This document shows positions 18,265 to 28,087 of a DNA stretch of 64,000 bases, one piece after another (positions within the stretch are counted from its first letter, which is position 1; each line of letters starts with the position of its first letter). The notes beneath the pieces were generated by a model. That model was given only the letters and a program-made list of their open reading frames with translations, searched no databases and was not told where the DNA came from. The stretch comes from Neptunicella plasticusilytica (GTDB lineage Bacteria; Pseudomonadota; Gammaproteobacteria; Enterobacterales; Alteromonadaceae). The position numbers and the translations under genes are program-made. The stretch is taken from NCBI RefSeq assembly GCF_047922965.1, contig NZ_CP150481.1, positions 2,728,001-2,792,000 of the forward strand, in the 5' to 3' direction.

Positions 18265-21200
18265 ATGAACTTTACTGATCTATTTATTAAACGACCTGTT
18301 GTCTCTATTGTTATCAGCATTTTAATCCTGCTGGCTGGATTTCAAGCCGCTTCTAACTTGACGGTACGCCAGTATCCTAAAAGTGATGTATCGGTAATCA
18401 ACATTCAAACCGTTTACATTGGTGCCAGCGCAGATTTAGTCAAAGGTTTTATCACCAGTCCATTGGAACGGGCAGTTGCCTCTGCCGAAGGGATTGACTA
18501 TGTCGAATCGAGCTCTTCCCTGGGGTTCTCGGACATTAAAGTCCATCTGAAGCTGAATTTTGACCCCATTAGAGCGATGTCTGAAATCAACGCCAAAGTT
18601 AACGCAGTAAGGGGAGAATTACCGCCTGAAGCCGAAGTACCTGCCTTGAGCATTATTTCCGCCGATAGCGAATTTGCCGCCGCTTATCTGAGTTTTACAT
18701 CGGACATTTTGTCGCAAAACCAGATTACTGATTATTTACGTCGCAGCATTCAACCCCGTTTGGCTGCCATAGATGGCGTACAAAAAGCCGAGACTTTAGG
18801 TGGCCGTGTTTTTGCCATGCGTATATGGCTCAAACCTGAAGCGATGGAAGCCATGAATGTTACGCCCAGTGAGTTACGTCAGGCGTTAGCGGCCAATAAT
18901 GTTCAAGCCACCCTGGGGAAAACCCGAGGCATGTTAACTCAGGTTAACTTAAGTGCTGATACCGATTTAAATTCAGTTGAAGATTTCCAGCAACTTATTA
19001 TTCGTCGTAATTCGCAGGGTATTATACGTCTGGCAGATGTCGCCGATGTGGAATTAGGTGCCGAAGATTACGATACCGTGGTCAGTTATTCAGGCCAAAC
19101 TGCGGTGTTTATGGGGATCTGGGTAATGCCCACCGCCAATGCCCTGGATGTTATGAAGGCTGTGCGCGAGGAAATGACAGCGATTCGGGAAAAGCTGCCC
19201 ACCGGGCTGGATGCCATGGTTTCCTACGATTCCACCGAATACATTGAAACGGCTATCCATGAAGTGGTAAAGACCCTGTCCGAGACGCTGATTATCATTA
19301 TTATTGTTATTTTCCTGTTTTTGGGTTTTAGCCGTTCAGTCCTTATTCCGGTCTTTGCCATTCCTTTATCATTGATTGGCGCACTGTTTTTAATGCAAAT
19401 GTTTGGCTTCACCCTGAATTTACTGACGTTGCTGGCCATTGTACTTAGCGTGGGACTCGTTGTGGATGATGCCATCGTTATGGTGGAAAATATTGAACGC
19501 CATATTGAAGAAGGTAAATCCCCTATTCAGGCGGCTCTGGTAAGCGCGCGTGAATTAGGCGGGCCTATTATCGCAATGACAGTAACCCTGGTCTCTGTGT
19601 ACGTACCTATCGGTTTTCAGGGAGGACTCACGGGTACCTTATTCCAGGAGTTTGCCATTACCCTTGCGGGTGCCGTCACCATTTCAGCTATAGTCGCCTT
19701 AACATTGTCGCCCATGCTAGGCTCTCGTTGGCTTAAAACCCACAAAAAAGTTAACGCGCCACTAGGCCCAATGTTTGACCGTTTCCAACATTTTTACAGT
19801 CGCACCTTAACGGGCAGCTTGAAAAATGGCCCCGCGGTTTATCTATTTTGGTTAGTTATTGCCATATTAGCGGTGGTGATGTACATGATGTCTCCCACTG
19901 AATTGGCGCCCAATGAAGATCAAGGCGTTATATTTGGTATTACCGAGGCTCCAGCCAACAGCACTATTGATCAATCGGTGTTTTACGTTGATCAGGCCAA
20001 TGATGCTTACCAAAGTATTGAAGAGACCGATTTTAGCTTTTTACTCACCTTTCCTAGTAGCGGGTTTTCAGGCATGGTGGTAAAACCCTGGGATCAGCGC
20101 GAGCGTAGCGTCTTTGAAATATTGCCTGAAGTGCAACAAAAGCTGGCAGGTATCAGTGGTGTACGAATATTCCCGATTACGCCACCTGCGTTACCGGGAG
20201 GTGGCAGCTTTCCATTTGAATTTGTGCTGACCTCACAAGCTGATCCAGAACAGATTTATGAAATATCACAAGTGCTGGTAAACAAAGCAATGGAAAGTGG
20301 CAAGTTTGCCTTCCCGCCGATGATTGATTTAAAAATTGACCAGCCCGACGCACGTTTAAAAATTAATCGGGATAAAGTCGCGGAACTGGGGCTGGACTTA
20401 CAAACCGTCACCCGAGATCTCGCTGTGTTACTGGGTGGAAACTACGTTAACCGTTTTAATATGGATGGCTATAGCTATAAAGTCATCCCTCAGGTAAAAC
20501 GGTCAGCACGACTAAACCCTGCGGATATAGAAAATCTTTATGTGACGGGTCTAGGCGGCAATATGGTGCGTGTCGCCGACATTGCGGACATTGAAACTAA
20601 CACTGTGCCACGCAGCCTTAACCGCACACAGCAAATGAATTCTGTCAAAATTAGTGGCCAACCGACCACTTCGCTAGGTGAAGCTCTTACCTATATGGAA
20701 ACTGAAGCACGTAAGATTATGCCTCAGGGGTACGGTATTGATTACACCGGTCAGTCACGACAACTAAAACTTGAGGGCGATTCATTTTTAACCGCCTTTT
20801 TAATGGCCATTACCATGATATTTTTAGTACTGGCGGCTCAGTTTAATAGTTTTCGCGATCCATTAGTTATTTTGGGTGGTTCGGTACCATTAGCCTTATT
20901 TGGTGCGATGGTTTTTACCTTTTTAAAAATTCCCGCCCCTATGCCTTATTGGACTGACGGCTGGACAACCACCTTGAATATCTATTCGCAAGTAGGCTTG
21001 GTGACTTTAGTCGGCCTTATCGCCCGTAACGGTATCCTGGTCGTGGAATTTGCCAATAAACTGCAAGAACAAGGCAAATCAAAATTAGACGCCGTACAAC
21101 AAGCCTCAATTATCCGCTTACGGCCAGTAATGATGACGAGCATAGCGACCATTGCAGGCCATACTCCACTGATTTTTGCCGATGGTGCTGGCGCAGGCGC

Positions 21201-21345
21201 ACGTAATGCCATTGGCCTGGTATTGGTTTGTGGTATGGCCATAGGGACGATATTCACACTGTACGTACTTCCCTCGGTATATATGCTATTGGCCAAGGAT
21301 CACAGTAAAGCGGAACACTTGCAGGCTGAATATCAGAGTGTATAG
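18265..21345 (+). CDS. RND multidrug efflux permease (HAE1 family)
   Basis: The 1026-residue protein has the AcrB layout: a first membrane helix at residues 10-30, then two large periplasmic loops and twelve membrane helices in two halves. The proton-relay Asp401-Asp402 pair is present in GLVVDDAIVMVENIERH (helix 4). In helix 10 the position that aligns with AcrB Lys940 is Arg921 (GLIARNGILVVEFANK). The pump should exchange protons for hydrophobic compounds, but the substrate cannot be read from sequence. It forms an operon with the adaptor just upstream. Confidence 0.94.
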   Translation: MNFTDLFIKRPVVSIVISILILLAGFQAASNLTVRQYPKSDVSVINIQTVYIGASADLVKGFITSPLERAVASAEGIDYVESSSSLGFSDIKVHLKLNFDPIRAMSEINAKVNAVRGELPPEAEVPALSIISADSEFAAAYLSFTSDILSQNQITDYLRRSIQPRLAAIDGVQKAETLGGRVFAMRIWLKPEAMEAMNVTPSELRQALAANNVQATLGKTRGMLTQVNLSADTDLNSVEDFQQLIIRRNSQGIIRLADVADVELGAEDYDTVVSYSGQTAVFMGIWVMPTANALDVMKAVREEMTAIREKLPTGLDAMVSYDSTEYIETAIHEVVKTLSETLIIIIIVIFLFLGFSRSVLIPVFAIPLSLIGALFLMQMFGFTLNLLTLLAIVLSVGLVVDDAIVMVENIERHIEEGKSPIQAALVSARELGGPIIAMTVTLVSVYVPIGFQGGLTGTLFQEFAITLAGAVTISAIVALTLSPMLGSRWLKTHKKVNAPLGPMFDRFQHFYSRTLTGSLKNGPAVYLFWLVIAILAVVMYMMSPTELAPNEDQGVIFGITEAPANSTIDQSVFYVDQANDAYQSIEETDFSFLLTFPSSGFSGMVVKPWDQRERSVFEILPEVQQKLAGISGVRIFPITPPALPGGGSFPFEFVLTSQADPEQIYEISQVLVNKAMESGKFAFPPMIDLKIDQPDARLKINRDKVAELGLDLQTVTRDLAVLLGGNYVNRFNMDGYSYKVIPQVKRSARLNPADIENLYVTGLGGNMVRVADIADIETNTVPRSLNRTQQMNSVKISGQPTTSLGEALTYMETEARKIMPQGYGIDYTGQSRQLKLEGDSFLTAFLMAITMIFLVLAAQFNSFRDPLVILGGSVPLALFGAMVFTFLKIPAPMPYWTDGWTTTLNIYSQVGLVTLVGLIARNGILVVEFANKLQEQGKSKLDAVQQASIIRLRPVMMTSIATIAGHTPLIFADGAGAGARNAIGLVLVCGMAIGTIFTLYVLPSVYMLLAKDHSKAEHLQAEYQSV

Positions 21346-21410
21346 GCTAATGCCCTATTGAGGATATTCAGCTAATAATGGTTGCTCAGCGCATTTTAAC
21401 CGCTGTGTCA

Positions 21411-21470
21411 GAACACTTGCCTAATAATGCCCCGGGTGCAGCGATGCTGCCTCAGGGCTTAAAGTGTTAG
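21411..21470. other. nested hairpin downstream of the efflux operon
   Basis: AACACTT pairs with AAGTGTT as the outer stem, GCCC with GGGC in the middle, and GCAGC with GCTGC around a three-base loop. The three arms are nested within about 55 bases. No U-tract follows, so it is not a classical terminator. It may be an RNA-stabilising 3' structure or a small repetitive palindrome. Confidence 0.45.
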
Positions 21471-21778
21471 TGTCCGCAATTTATTCTTTAGCGATCGAGG
21501 CTAGTCATTGACAACATCTAAAATCTTTAATTTATAACCCTATTTTAGAATTAAACGACATTTTTCCTCAGAACTAGAGTATTTTAATTCCACACTGTTG
21601 TTGCATCACTATCTATAAACTGCTGAATTATTTATTATTCGAAAATATATGACTGTAGAACGGTTAGCTGGAAGCTTTGCAGGAACAACCTCACTTCCCC
21701 CGCTACTCGTTGCGCATTATCAATGCGACTGTCGGACTATACAGCTTGTTATGTCAACTCAACACGGAGGTTATCAAC

Positions 21779-23386
21779 TTGAACAAAGTGGTTTTAAATA
21801 TCTGTGGCTGTTTAGTCTCGTTTTTTATGCTGTCTTCATGCACCTATCTTAAATATGCTTCGGTTCAGGCGAATTACGCGCAAATACAGAATGCCGCCCC
21901 CAGCCAGATAAACTTGAAACACATGCTAGACCGTGAAACATTTTTCGTGATCGGGAGGACATTTGATCAGTCTGGTAAATACGCTGATGTTTCTTTAGCT
22001 GTCGCCGCTTACTCTGACAAATATAAACGCAACGAGCGTGTTGATATGATGTTCTTCAAAGGCACCGGCACGCATTTCGGGCTAAATCTACCCGATGGTG
22101 ACTATGATTTGCTGATATACGCCGACATCAACGGAAATCATATTTTTGAGCAAAACGAAACTGTAGGCGAGCGTAAACTTAGTCTCAGTAAAACACTCTA
22201 TCCCCAATTGATTGTCAACCAGATTGATATTCCATTAACAGCCAGTAAAGTGTCGGCTCGATCTGAAAAAATTGCGCTGCCAGAGAACGTTGAAACCAAG
22301 CAATCTCTTTATTACCCCTCGGGAACAATACGTACGCTTGACGATCCGCTATTTAGCCAGAATATGTCAACCTTGGGTATGTACGATCCGGCATCTTTTC
22401 TGGAAAATGCTTCAACCATGTTTTATGCACTTGAAGAAGATACTGCGCACAAGATACCGATAGTCTTTGTGCATGGTATCAATGGTACACCAAGATCGTT
22501 TGAACCCATCATAAAACGCCTTGACCGGAACCGATACAAACCATGGTTTTTCTATTACCCCTCGGGTGGCGATTTGGATCAACTAGCCGATTTCTTTTAT
22601 AACATCTTTCTCTCAGGCGATGTTATTCCTTTGGGAGACATGCCACTCATCGTAGTTGCTCATAGTATGGGCGGAGTGGTGGTGAGGGAAGCAATCAATA
22701 AATATAAAGGTCTGGACCGCGAAAATACGCTCAAACTATTTGTTACTGTAGCCAGCCCTTTGGGAGGCAACCTGGCTGCTGCTGCGGGTGAGAAACACGG
22801 GCTGCTCGTCCTGCCCGCTTGGCGAGACCTGAATCCCGACAACCGATTTATTCAACAACTATATAGACAGCCGTTGCCAGAATTCGTCAATCACCAGCTT
22901 TTTTATGCTTACAGAAACTCCAATATTTTAAAGTTGGGCGAAAATAGTGATGGCGTGGTGTCATTGTCCAGTCAGCTGCATCCGGAAGCGCAGAAACAGG
23001 CCAATCGAACATTTGGATTTGACAGTGGTCACGTCGATATACTTTCCAATGAAAAAATGACGATCCTGCTTCTTGACTTGATAGGTAGTGTACATGGCAT
23101 ATTTTCGGAACAAAGCATGGCGGCACTGGTTGACGGTGGTTTTGAAATACAGTTAAGTGACAATTATAGCCCCACCACCAGACACTTGATTCACTACGCT
23201 GGCAAGTATCTGACAATGCTTGTTTATGGTCTAATTGAACCTATGCAATCACAAAAACATTTTATTTTGGCAGCGCAGGGTGAAGTACAAGCTACAACTG
23301 ATTTAGAAAAAGAGTTTATTATGTTTATGCAAGAATACCCCGCCCTTGTCGATGAAGTATTAACGACAAAAACTGAGAAAAATTAG
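21779..23386 (+). CDS. lipoprotein alpha/beta-hydrolase (esterase/lipase, PGAP1-like)
   Basis: I place the start at TTG 21779, giving 535 residues. GGAGG stands eight bases upstream, and translation from it yields a clean lipoprotein signal ending in FFMLSSC, with Cys as the lipidation site. The frame is open 34 codons further upstream, but that part has no signal-peptide character. The C-terminal half is an alpha/beta-hydrolase with VFVHGINGTPRSF (oxyanion region) and nucleophile Ser in VVAHSMGGVV. It resembles PGAP1-type lipases and putative thioesterases. The N-terminal 200 residues look like a beta-sandwich and are not recognised. The substrate is unknown; an outer-membrane or periplasmic location is likely. 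Confidence 0.85.
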   Translation: MNKVVLNICGCLVSFFMLSSCTYLKYASVQANYAQIQNAAPSQINLKHMLDRETFFVIGRTFDQSGKYADVSLAVAAYSDKYKRNERVDMMFFKGTGTHFGLNLPDGDYDLLIYADINGNHIFEQNETVGERKLSLSKTLYPQLIVNQIDIPLTASKVSARSEKIALPENVETKQSLYYPSGTIRTLDDPLFSQNMSTLGMYDPASFLENASTMFYALEEDTAHKIPIVFVHGINGTPRSFEPIIKRLDRNRYKPWFFYYPSGGDLDQLADFFYNIFLSGDVIPLGDMPLIVVAHSMGGVVVREAINKYKGLDRENTLKLFVTVASPLGGNLAAAAGEKHGLLVLPAWRDLNPDNRFIQQLYRQPLPEFVNHQLFYAYRNSNILKLGENSDGVVSLSSQLHPEAQKQANRTFGFDSGHVDILSNEKMTILLLDLIGSVHGIFSEQSMAALVDGGFEIQLSDNYSPTTRHLIHYAGKYLTMLVYGLIEPMQSQKHFILAAQGEVQATTDLEKEFIMFMQEYPALVDEVLTTKTEKN

Positions 23387-23471
23387 TTTAATGCATAAAT
23401 ACAATCCACACAGTAAGAGCGTTTATTGTTAACAGCAAAGCCCTATCTATCCAATATCAGGTAAACAATTG

Positions 23472-23948
23472 ATGAAGTATTTAAACAGACTGAATGCCGT
23501 TATTTTAATATCTGCTGTTATGACGGGATGTGCCTCTACCTCCGGTGAATGCACTAAACCGGGTGCGGCGCTTAACCAGGTCAATGAGCAGGTTTTCTTT
23601 ATCCAGAACGCCAAAAAAGACGGAGTCATAAAATCCCCCCATGGCTACCAATATAAAATACTCCAGCGCGGCAGCGGCAAAGTTCATCCTGAATCCGGTG
23701 ATACGGTTATCGCCAACTATGTGACCCGTCGTCTGGATGGCACAGTAATCGACAGCGGTTATAGCAGCGCACTGCCGGTTTCCAAAGTGATTGAAGGCTG
23801 GAAGCTGGCGTTAAGCGAAATGGTGGTCGGTGACGCCTGGACGTTATACATTCCGGCCAAACTGGCTTACGGTTGCAAAGCCCAACCCCAGCAGTTTGGC
23901 TACGATGAAGCGCTGATGTTTGATCTGGAATTGTTGAAGATTGAGTAA
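23472..23948 (+). CDS. FKBP-type peptidyl-prolyl isomerase lipoprotein
   Basis: From ATG 23472 (an adjacent TTG is possible) the protein has 158 residues. A lipoprotein signal ends in AVMTGC. A short FKBP domain follows, with GDTVIANYVTRRLDGTVIDSGY and VIEGWKLALSEMVVGDAWTLYIPAKLAYG. These are standard FKBP substrate-pocket segments. It lacks the long N-terminal dimerisation helices of FkpA or Mip, so it is a minimal periplasmic foldase. It stands alone with its own promoter region. Confidence 0.9.
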   Translation: MKYLNRLNAVILISAVMTGCASTSGECTKPGAALNQVNEQVFFIQNAKKDGVIKSPHGYQYKILQRGSGKVHPESGDTVIANYVTRRLDGTVIDSGYSSALPVSKVIEGWKLALSEMVVGDAWTLYIPAKLAYGCKAQPQQFGYDEALMFDLELLKIE

Positions 23949-24136
23949 ACAGTGCTACGGATTCTGCCCTTTAATATACAAATCTCATATACACCAATAA
24001 CTTAAAAGTGATTGTTGTAGATAAATAACGATGCTAAGTTATTGACTAGCTGGCATAAATCATCTTGTTTCCGGATCAAACAACAGCATCGGATTTATTC
24101 AGCCATCGGGATTTGACCCTGTTTTGAGTATTCAAT

Positions 24137-24823
24137 ATGAGCACCAAAATAAAGCTGGCAATTGATGTTATTGGAATAATAATCACCCTGACCGGATTTG
24201 GCTTACTGGTAGCGGATGAAAAGTATCTGATCAGTGGTTTGTTGCTCCTGATAGCCCTCGTATTGTTAACTTATGCCATTCACTTATCGCGTTCAAAACC
24301 TTATAAAGTCAAGTCTACCTTATTTGAATATGAGTTCCTCGATCCGGGGCCGGCCAAAACCAAAGTTGTAAAGACCACGATATTTACTCCGTTGGAGAAG
24401 AATATAGCTTCATTCAATGACTTGGGCATTGGGGCTGAAGGCAGGATTGGCAACATCTCCACACTCAATGGTACCTGTATCGTCACCAAACACGGCGGTG
24501 CCATATCAGCGACCACATATTTTGATACCGCTCTTCCTGTCGGACAGGAATACCATCATCAGATTAGCTACTATGGGAGTCATTGCTTCCCCGATGCCAA
24601 GGAAAATGTTGTCCATTCAATTATTCACAACATTGATTTAGCTGTTATCAAGATTCAATTTCACCAAGACAAAAAGCCGTCGAACCTTAAGGCCATTCAT
24701 ACTATTGGTAGTCAAAAAACCGATATCACAGCAACCAATATAAAGATGACCAATTTACTGTGTGTGCTGGAAATCAAAAAACCTGAACGAGGATCGGTTT
24801 TCGAAATTAAGTGGGAATGGTAG
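24137..24823 (+). CDS. hypothetical protein with two N-terminal membrane helices
   Basis: I do not recognise this 228-residue protein. Residues about 5-25 and 30-50 are hydrophobic helices separated by a short polar turn. The remaining 170 residues are soluble, rich in beta-type sequence and free of obvious motifs. The gene is flanked by an FKBP gene and a convergent GST and shares no operon. Codon use looks similar to the nearby accessory genes. It could be a membrane-anchored cytoplasmic domain, but there is no evidence for a role. Confidence 0.7.
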   Translation: MSTKIKLAIDVIGIIITLTGFGLLVADEKYLISGLLLLIALVLLTYAIHLSRSKPYKVKSTLFEYEFLDPGPAKTKVVKTTIFTPLEKNIASFNDLGIGAEGRIGNISTLNGTCIVTKHGGAISATTYFDTALPVGQEYHHQISYYGSHCFPDAKENVVHSIIHNIDLAVIKIQFHQDKKPSNLKAIHTIGSQKTDITATNIKMTNLLCVLEIKKPERGSVFEIKWEW

Positions 24824-24887
24824 TTATCAACGGCCATAATAACCTGTTCCCCCTCTACGCCCATATGCCAGCACAAAGCCAAGTCTT

Positions 24888-25568
24888 TTACAATTCTGCT
24901 GACAGGTTGTTAAACACAGTCAATTGAGCATCAAAGGCACGCTTGAATGCCGGACGATCTTCGCCACGGGCAACATAGGCGGCAAGATTGGGGTAATTGT
25001 CGAGTAGACTAGAACTTTTCAGCCTGCGCAGGACTTGTATCATTAACAAATCTCCAGCGCTGAAGTCGCCATCCAGCCAATCTGCCTTACCAAGCCGGTT
25101 GGATAACTGAGCCAGGCGGCTATCAATACGTTCCTCTACCAAGGGTAAACGTTGCTGATGCCAGTTTCTGTCGCTTTCGGCCAGTATTGCCACCTCACGC
25201 TGGACAATAACCGGCTCCATTGTGCTAACAGCGCTAAACATCCACATAATCGCACGAGCGCGAGCATTGGTATCCGGTGGCAACAGTCCACTATGCTGCT
25301 GCGCAATATGCAGCACTATTGCGCCTGATTCACACAAAGTAAGTTCCTCATGCTGGTATGTAGGGATTTGACCAAATGGTTGAAGGGCCAGATGCGCTGT
25401 TTGTTTCATGGCTCGAAACGAGACCAGATGAACATCATAGGCCTGCCCCACTTCTTCAAACGCCCAGCGCACAGGCATGTCGCGAGCCAGTCCCCGACCG
25501 CGATCAGGAGAATGCTCAAAGGCAGTGATGGTGGGGATTGTTTTGCAATTTTGCTGATTATCTGACAT
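24888..25568 (-). CDS. glutathione S-transferase family protein
   Basis: The 226-residue protein has a thioredoxin-like N-terminal domain ending in PFGQIPTYQHEELTLCESGAIVLHIAQQH. The cis-Pro and glutamate-Ser glutathione contact (ESGAI) are present. A helical C-terminal domain follows, with DWLDGDFSAGDLLMIQVLRRL, the conserved N-capping and hydrophobic staple segment. It is a bacterial GST with unknown substrate. It runs leftward alone, convergent with the hypothetical membrane protein. Confidence 0.9.
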   Translation of the reverse strand: MSDNQQNCKTIPTITAFEHSPDRGRGLARDMPVRWAFEEVGQAYDVHLVSFRAMKQTAHLALQPFGQIPTYQHEELTLCESGAIVLHIAQQHSGLLPPDTNARARAIMWMFSAVSTMEPVIVQREVAILAESDRNWHQQRLPLVEERIDSRLAQLSNRLGKADWLDGDFSAGDLLMIQVLRRLKSSSLLDNYPNLAAYVARGEDRPAFKRAFDAQLTVFNNLSAEL

Positions 25569-25794
25569 GACTGTTCTCTCCGGTTTAGCTAATGCTGATA
25601 TCCATTAGTCGAGTAGTGAAACAACAATTCGACATGTTCAATAAAACTATCTGCTGCTTTTAATAACCCATTAACATCACACCGCCTGTCCCCCACTCCC
25701 CACAGCGACATTGAAGGTTAAAGGCAACCTTGAACCCGAACAGTAATACTGAAAGAATAAACCAAACAAATTAAACGCGATTTACAGAGCATCC

Positions 25795-26463
25795 ATGAAA
25801 AAATATCTTATCTGTCTGTTGGCCTTCAGTTTTCAAACTATCGCGACACAAGACATCAAGCCCGATTTTGACATTATTCAAAAACCGATTCTGTTCGATC
25901 AGCAGCGCAAGGATCTCACGCTGGAATATATGCAAGCGCATTACGGCATCGTTCAGGATGAGCCAACCATCAAGCCCACCATGATAACGGTACATTGGAC
26001 TGTGATACCTACCTTTGAAAAAACCTTCAATGCCTTTAATTCGGCCACCCTACCAGCCGCGCGCAGCAAAATCAGTAGTGCCGGAGCGCTGAATGTTTCC
26101 AGCCAGTTTGTCATAGACCGTGATGGCACTATCTACCAGTTAATGCCGGAAACCATTATGGCCCGCCATGTGATTGGTCTGAATTACACGGCCATAGGCA
26201 TCGAAAATATTGCCGATGGCGATTCTTTACCCATGACCGACGCACAACTGGAAGCCAATACCAAACTCATCAAATATCTGGCCCGCAAATACCCTATTGA
26301 TTATGTATTCGGTCACAGTGAATACCAGCATTTTAAAGGCACACCGCTGTGGAAAGAAAAAGACGATAATTATCTGACCGAGAAAAACGACCCGGATGCC
26401 GAATTTATGGGTAAGTTACGCAGCCGCTTAACCGATTTAAAGTTATCACCGCTCCCCAACTAA
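25795..26463 (+). CDS. N-acetylmuramoyl-L-alanine amidase (amidase_2 family)
   Basis: The 222-residue protein has an N-terminal export-type hydrophobic segment (ISO: lysines, then LICLLAFSF) and an amidase_2 zinc domain. Ligands are visible: His in ITVHWTVIPT near residue 67, His in MARHVIGLNYTAIGIEN, and the C-terminal pair in FGHSEYQH and NDPDAEF. This family cleaves the lactyl-peptide bond in cell-wall material and includes AmpD and PGRP-type proteins. No cell-wall-binding repeat is attached. It may recycle peptidoglycan fragments in the periplasm, which is inference. Confidence 0.87.
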   Translation: MKKYLICLLAFSFQTIATQDIKPDFDIIQKPILFDQQRKDLTLEYMQAHYGIVQDEPTIKPTMITVHWTVIPTFEKTFNAFNSATLPAARSKISSAGALNVSSQFVIDRDGTIYQLMPETIMARHVIGLNYTAIGIENIADGDSLPMTDAQLEANTKLIKYLARKYPIDYVFGHSEYQHFKGTPLWKEKDDNYLTEKNDPDAEFMGKLRSRLTDLKLSPLPN

Positions 26464-26501
26464 AGATAAGCAGGGAATCGAAGTGCCGGTTCCCAATTTA
26501 A

Positions 26502-27992
26502 CTACCAAGCAAACCCATCAGCGTTACCGGGATTTATATCTTTAATTAATTTTGTCCCCGATTCAGTCCCATCCGATATCCATAACTCTAAGCCATGAAT
26601 TCCATCATCAATTCTTATAAGAAAGCGGTTATCATGGAATGCAAGTAACTCTGTATTCGCGTTATAACTTGCGACAGCAAAACTGAAATTAGGGTTGAAC
26701 GTAAAATTAGTTACAGGCACAGTCCCAAACTCTGTGCCATCTGAAACCCATAAATCATCACCAAATCCATTAGTTCCATAGAAATACATTTTGTCATTAA
26801 ATATTTCAAATCCATTAGTGCCATTTAAATCATCCAGTAATGTATTTCTATCTGTGCTTAAGCAGTCACTTAATCGCTGTGTAGTTTCTGATGTGCCATT
26901 AGACTTCCAAATCCCGGTGTTACATTCTGAAGGACCCTTTGCAATAAAAAATAAAACCCCATCATAATTCACAATAATCCTGGGTGAGGAACTACCTTCA
27001 CCAGGGTCAATATCTGACACCATATATGTTCCGAGTTCCGAACCATCGGAAGTCCATAGCTCATGGCCAAAATCTTGTGCATTACTGGTGAAATATAATT
27101 GATTGTTAACAGCGACTAAGTTTCTGGGTGTTGAGCCAGCACTCAAAAACTGATTAATATCTTTTACCATTAGGGTACCATCAGACGTACCGTCTGATTT
27201 CCATAATTCATCACCATAATTATCATCTGAAGCACTAAAAAATAGTACTCCACCAACATTGGTGAAATGGCTAGGGCACGTACGTCCAATACTTGGAAAG
27301 AATGTTTTAACTGTTGTTGTGCCAATTTCTGTTCCGTCTGACTTCCAGAGCGCACAACCACCTATATCGGAATAACCGTTAAAATAAAGAAAGTCACCCA
27401 TAACAAAAATTTCATACCGACGTAAACCCGAAGTTCCGTCAGGCCCTAACTCTTTCACAATAGATGTCCCATCGGCAGTCCCATCTGATTTCCACAGCTC
27501 ATAACCGCCAACACCATCTGTTCCGTAAAAATAAATATTGTTATTTTTACTTATAATAAAAGCATCTCTGTCAACAAATGTATTTCCAAATAGATTTACG
27601 TCTTTAACTAATACAGTACCTTCCGTTGTCCCATCTGACTTCCATAACTCTCGCCCTGTTACACCATCATCCGCACTAAAAAATAAGTAACCATTGCTAT
27701 ATATTAATTGACTAGGTCTAGAGTCACCGTCAGGATTAATATCTTTCACCATTACTGTGCCTGATAAAGAGCCATCTGTTTTCCACAACTCTTTTCCGTG
27801 AATACCATCATTAGCAACAAAAAAATGTTCATTTCTAACTATCGTTTTACCGGTAGTTATATCTTCTGGTTCTGGAGTGACTACAGGTGGATTTAGTGGT
27901 GGGGACTCTACCGAAGTTCCACTATCAGTCCCTCCTCCACATCCAGCAAGTTGAAAAACCAATAATGCTAAACATACGTTCCTTGTAAACAA
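26502..27992 (-). CDS. ELWxxDGT-repeat lipoprotein
   Basis: The 496-residue protein starts with a lipoprotein signal ending in FQLAGC, followed by a Gly/Ser/Pro-rich spacer to about residue 45. About nine repeats of roughly 45-50 residues follow, each centred on ELWKSDGT or a close variant and a GTxxVKDI strand. One copy is degenerate (GIWKSNGT). This repeat is known from secreted bacterial proteins and is thought to build a beta-propeller. No enzymatic motif is visible. The DNA is visibly A+T-richer than its flanks, which suggests recent acquisition. It stands alone, convergent with the amidase. Confidence 0.88.
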   Translation of the reverse strand: MFTRNVCLALLVFQLAGCGGGTDSGTSVESPPLNPPVVTPEPEDITTGKTIVRNEHFFVANDGIHGKELWKTDGSLSGTVMVKDINPDGDSRPSQLIYSNGYLFFSADDGVTGRELWKSDGTTEGTVLVKDVNLFGNTFVDRDAFIISKNNNIYFYGTDGVGGYELWKSDGTADGTSIVKELGPDGTSGLRRYEIFVMGDFLYFNGYSDIGGCALWKSDGTEIGTTTVKTFFPSIGRTCPSHFTNVGGVLFFSASDDNYGDELWKSDGTSDGTLMVKDINQFLSAGSTPRNLVAVNNQLYFTSNAQDFGHELWTSDGSELGTYMVSDIDPGEGSSSPRIIVNYDGVLFFIAKGPSECNTGIWKSNGTSETTQRLSDCLSTDRNTLLDDLNGTNGFEIFNDKMYFYGTNGFGDDLWVSDGTEFGTVPVTNFTFNPNFSFAVASYNANTELLAFHDNRFLIRIDDGIHGLELWISDGTESGTKLIKDINPGNADGFAW

Positions 27993-28087
27993 AATGACTA
28001 CTCCAAATAATTGAATAATTGTTATTGAGACAAAATTAAAATAATACGCCCATATTAAATCAATTGTTATATGAGCGTTCAGAAAAA

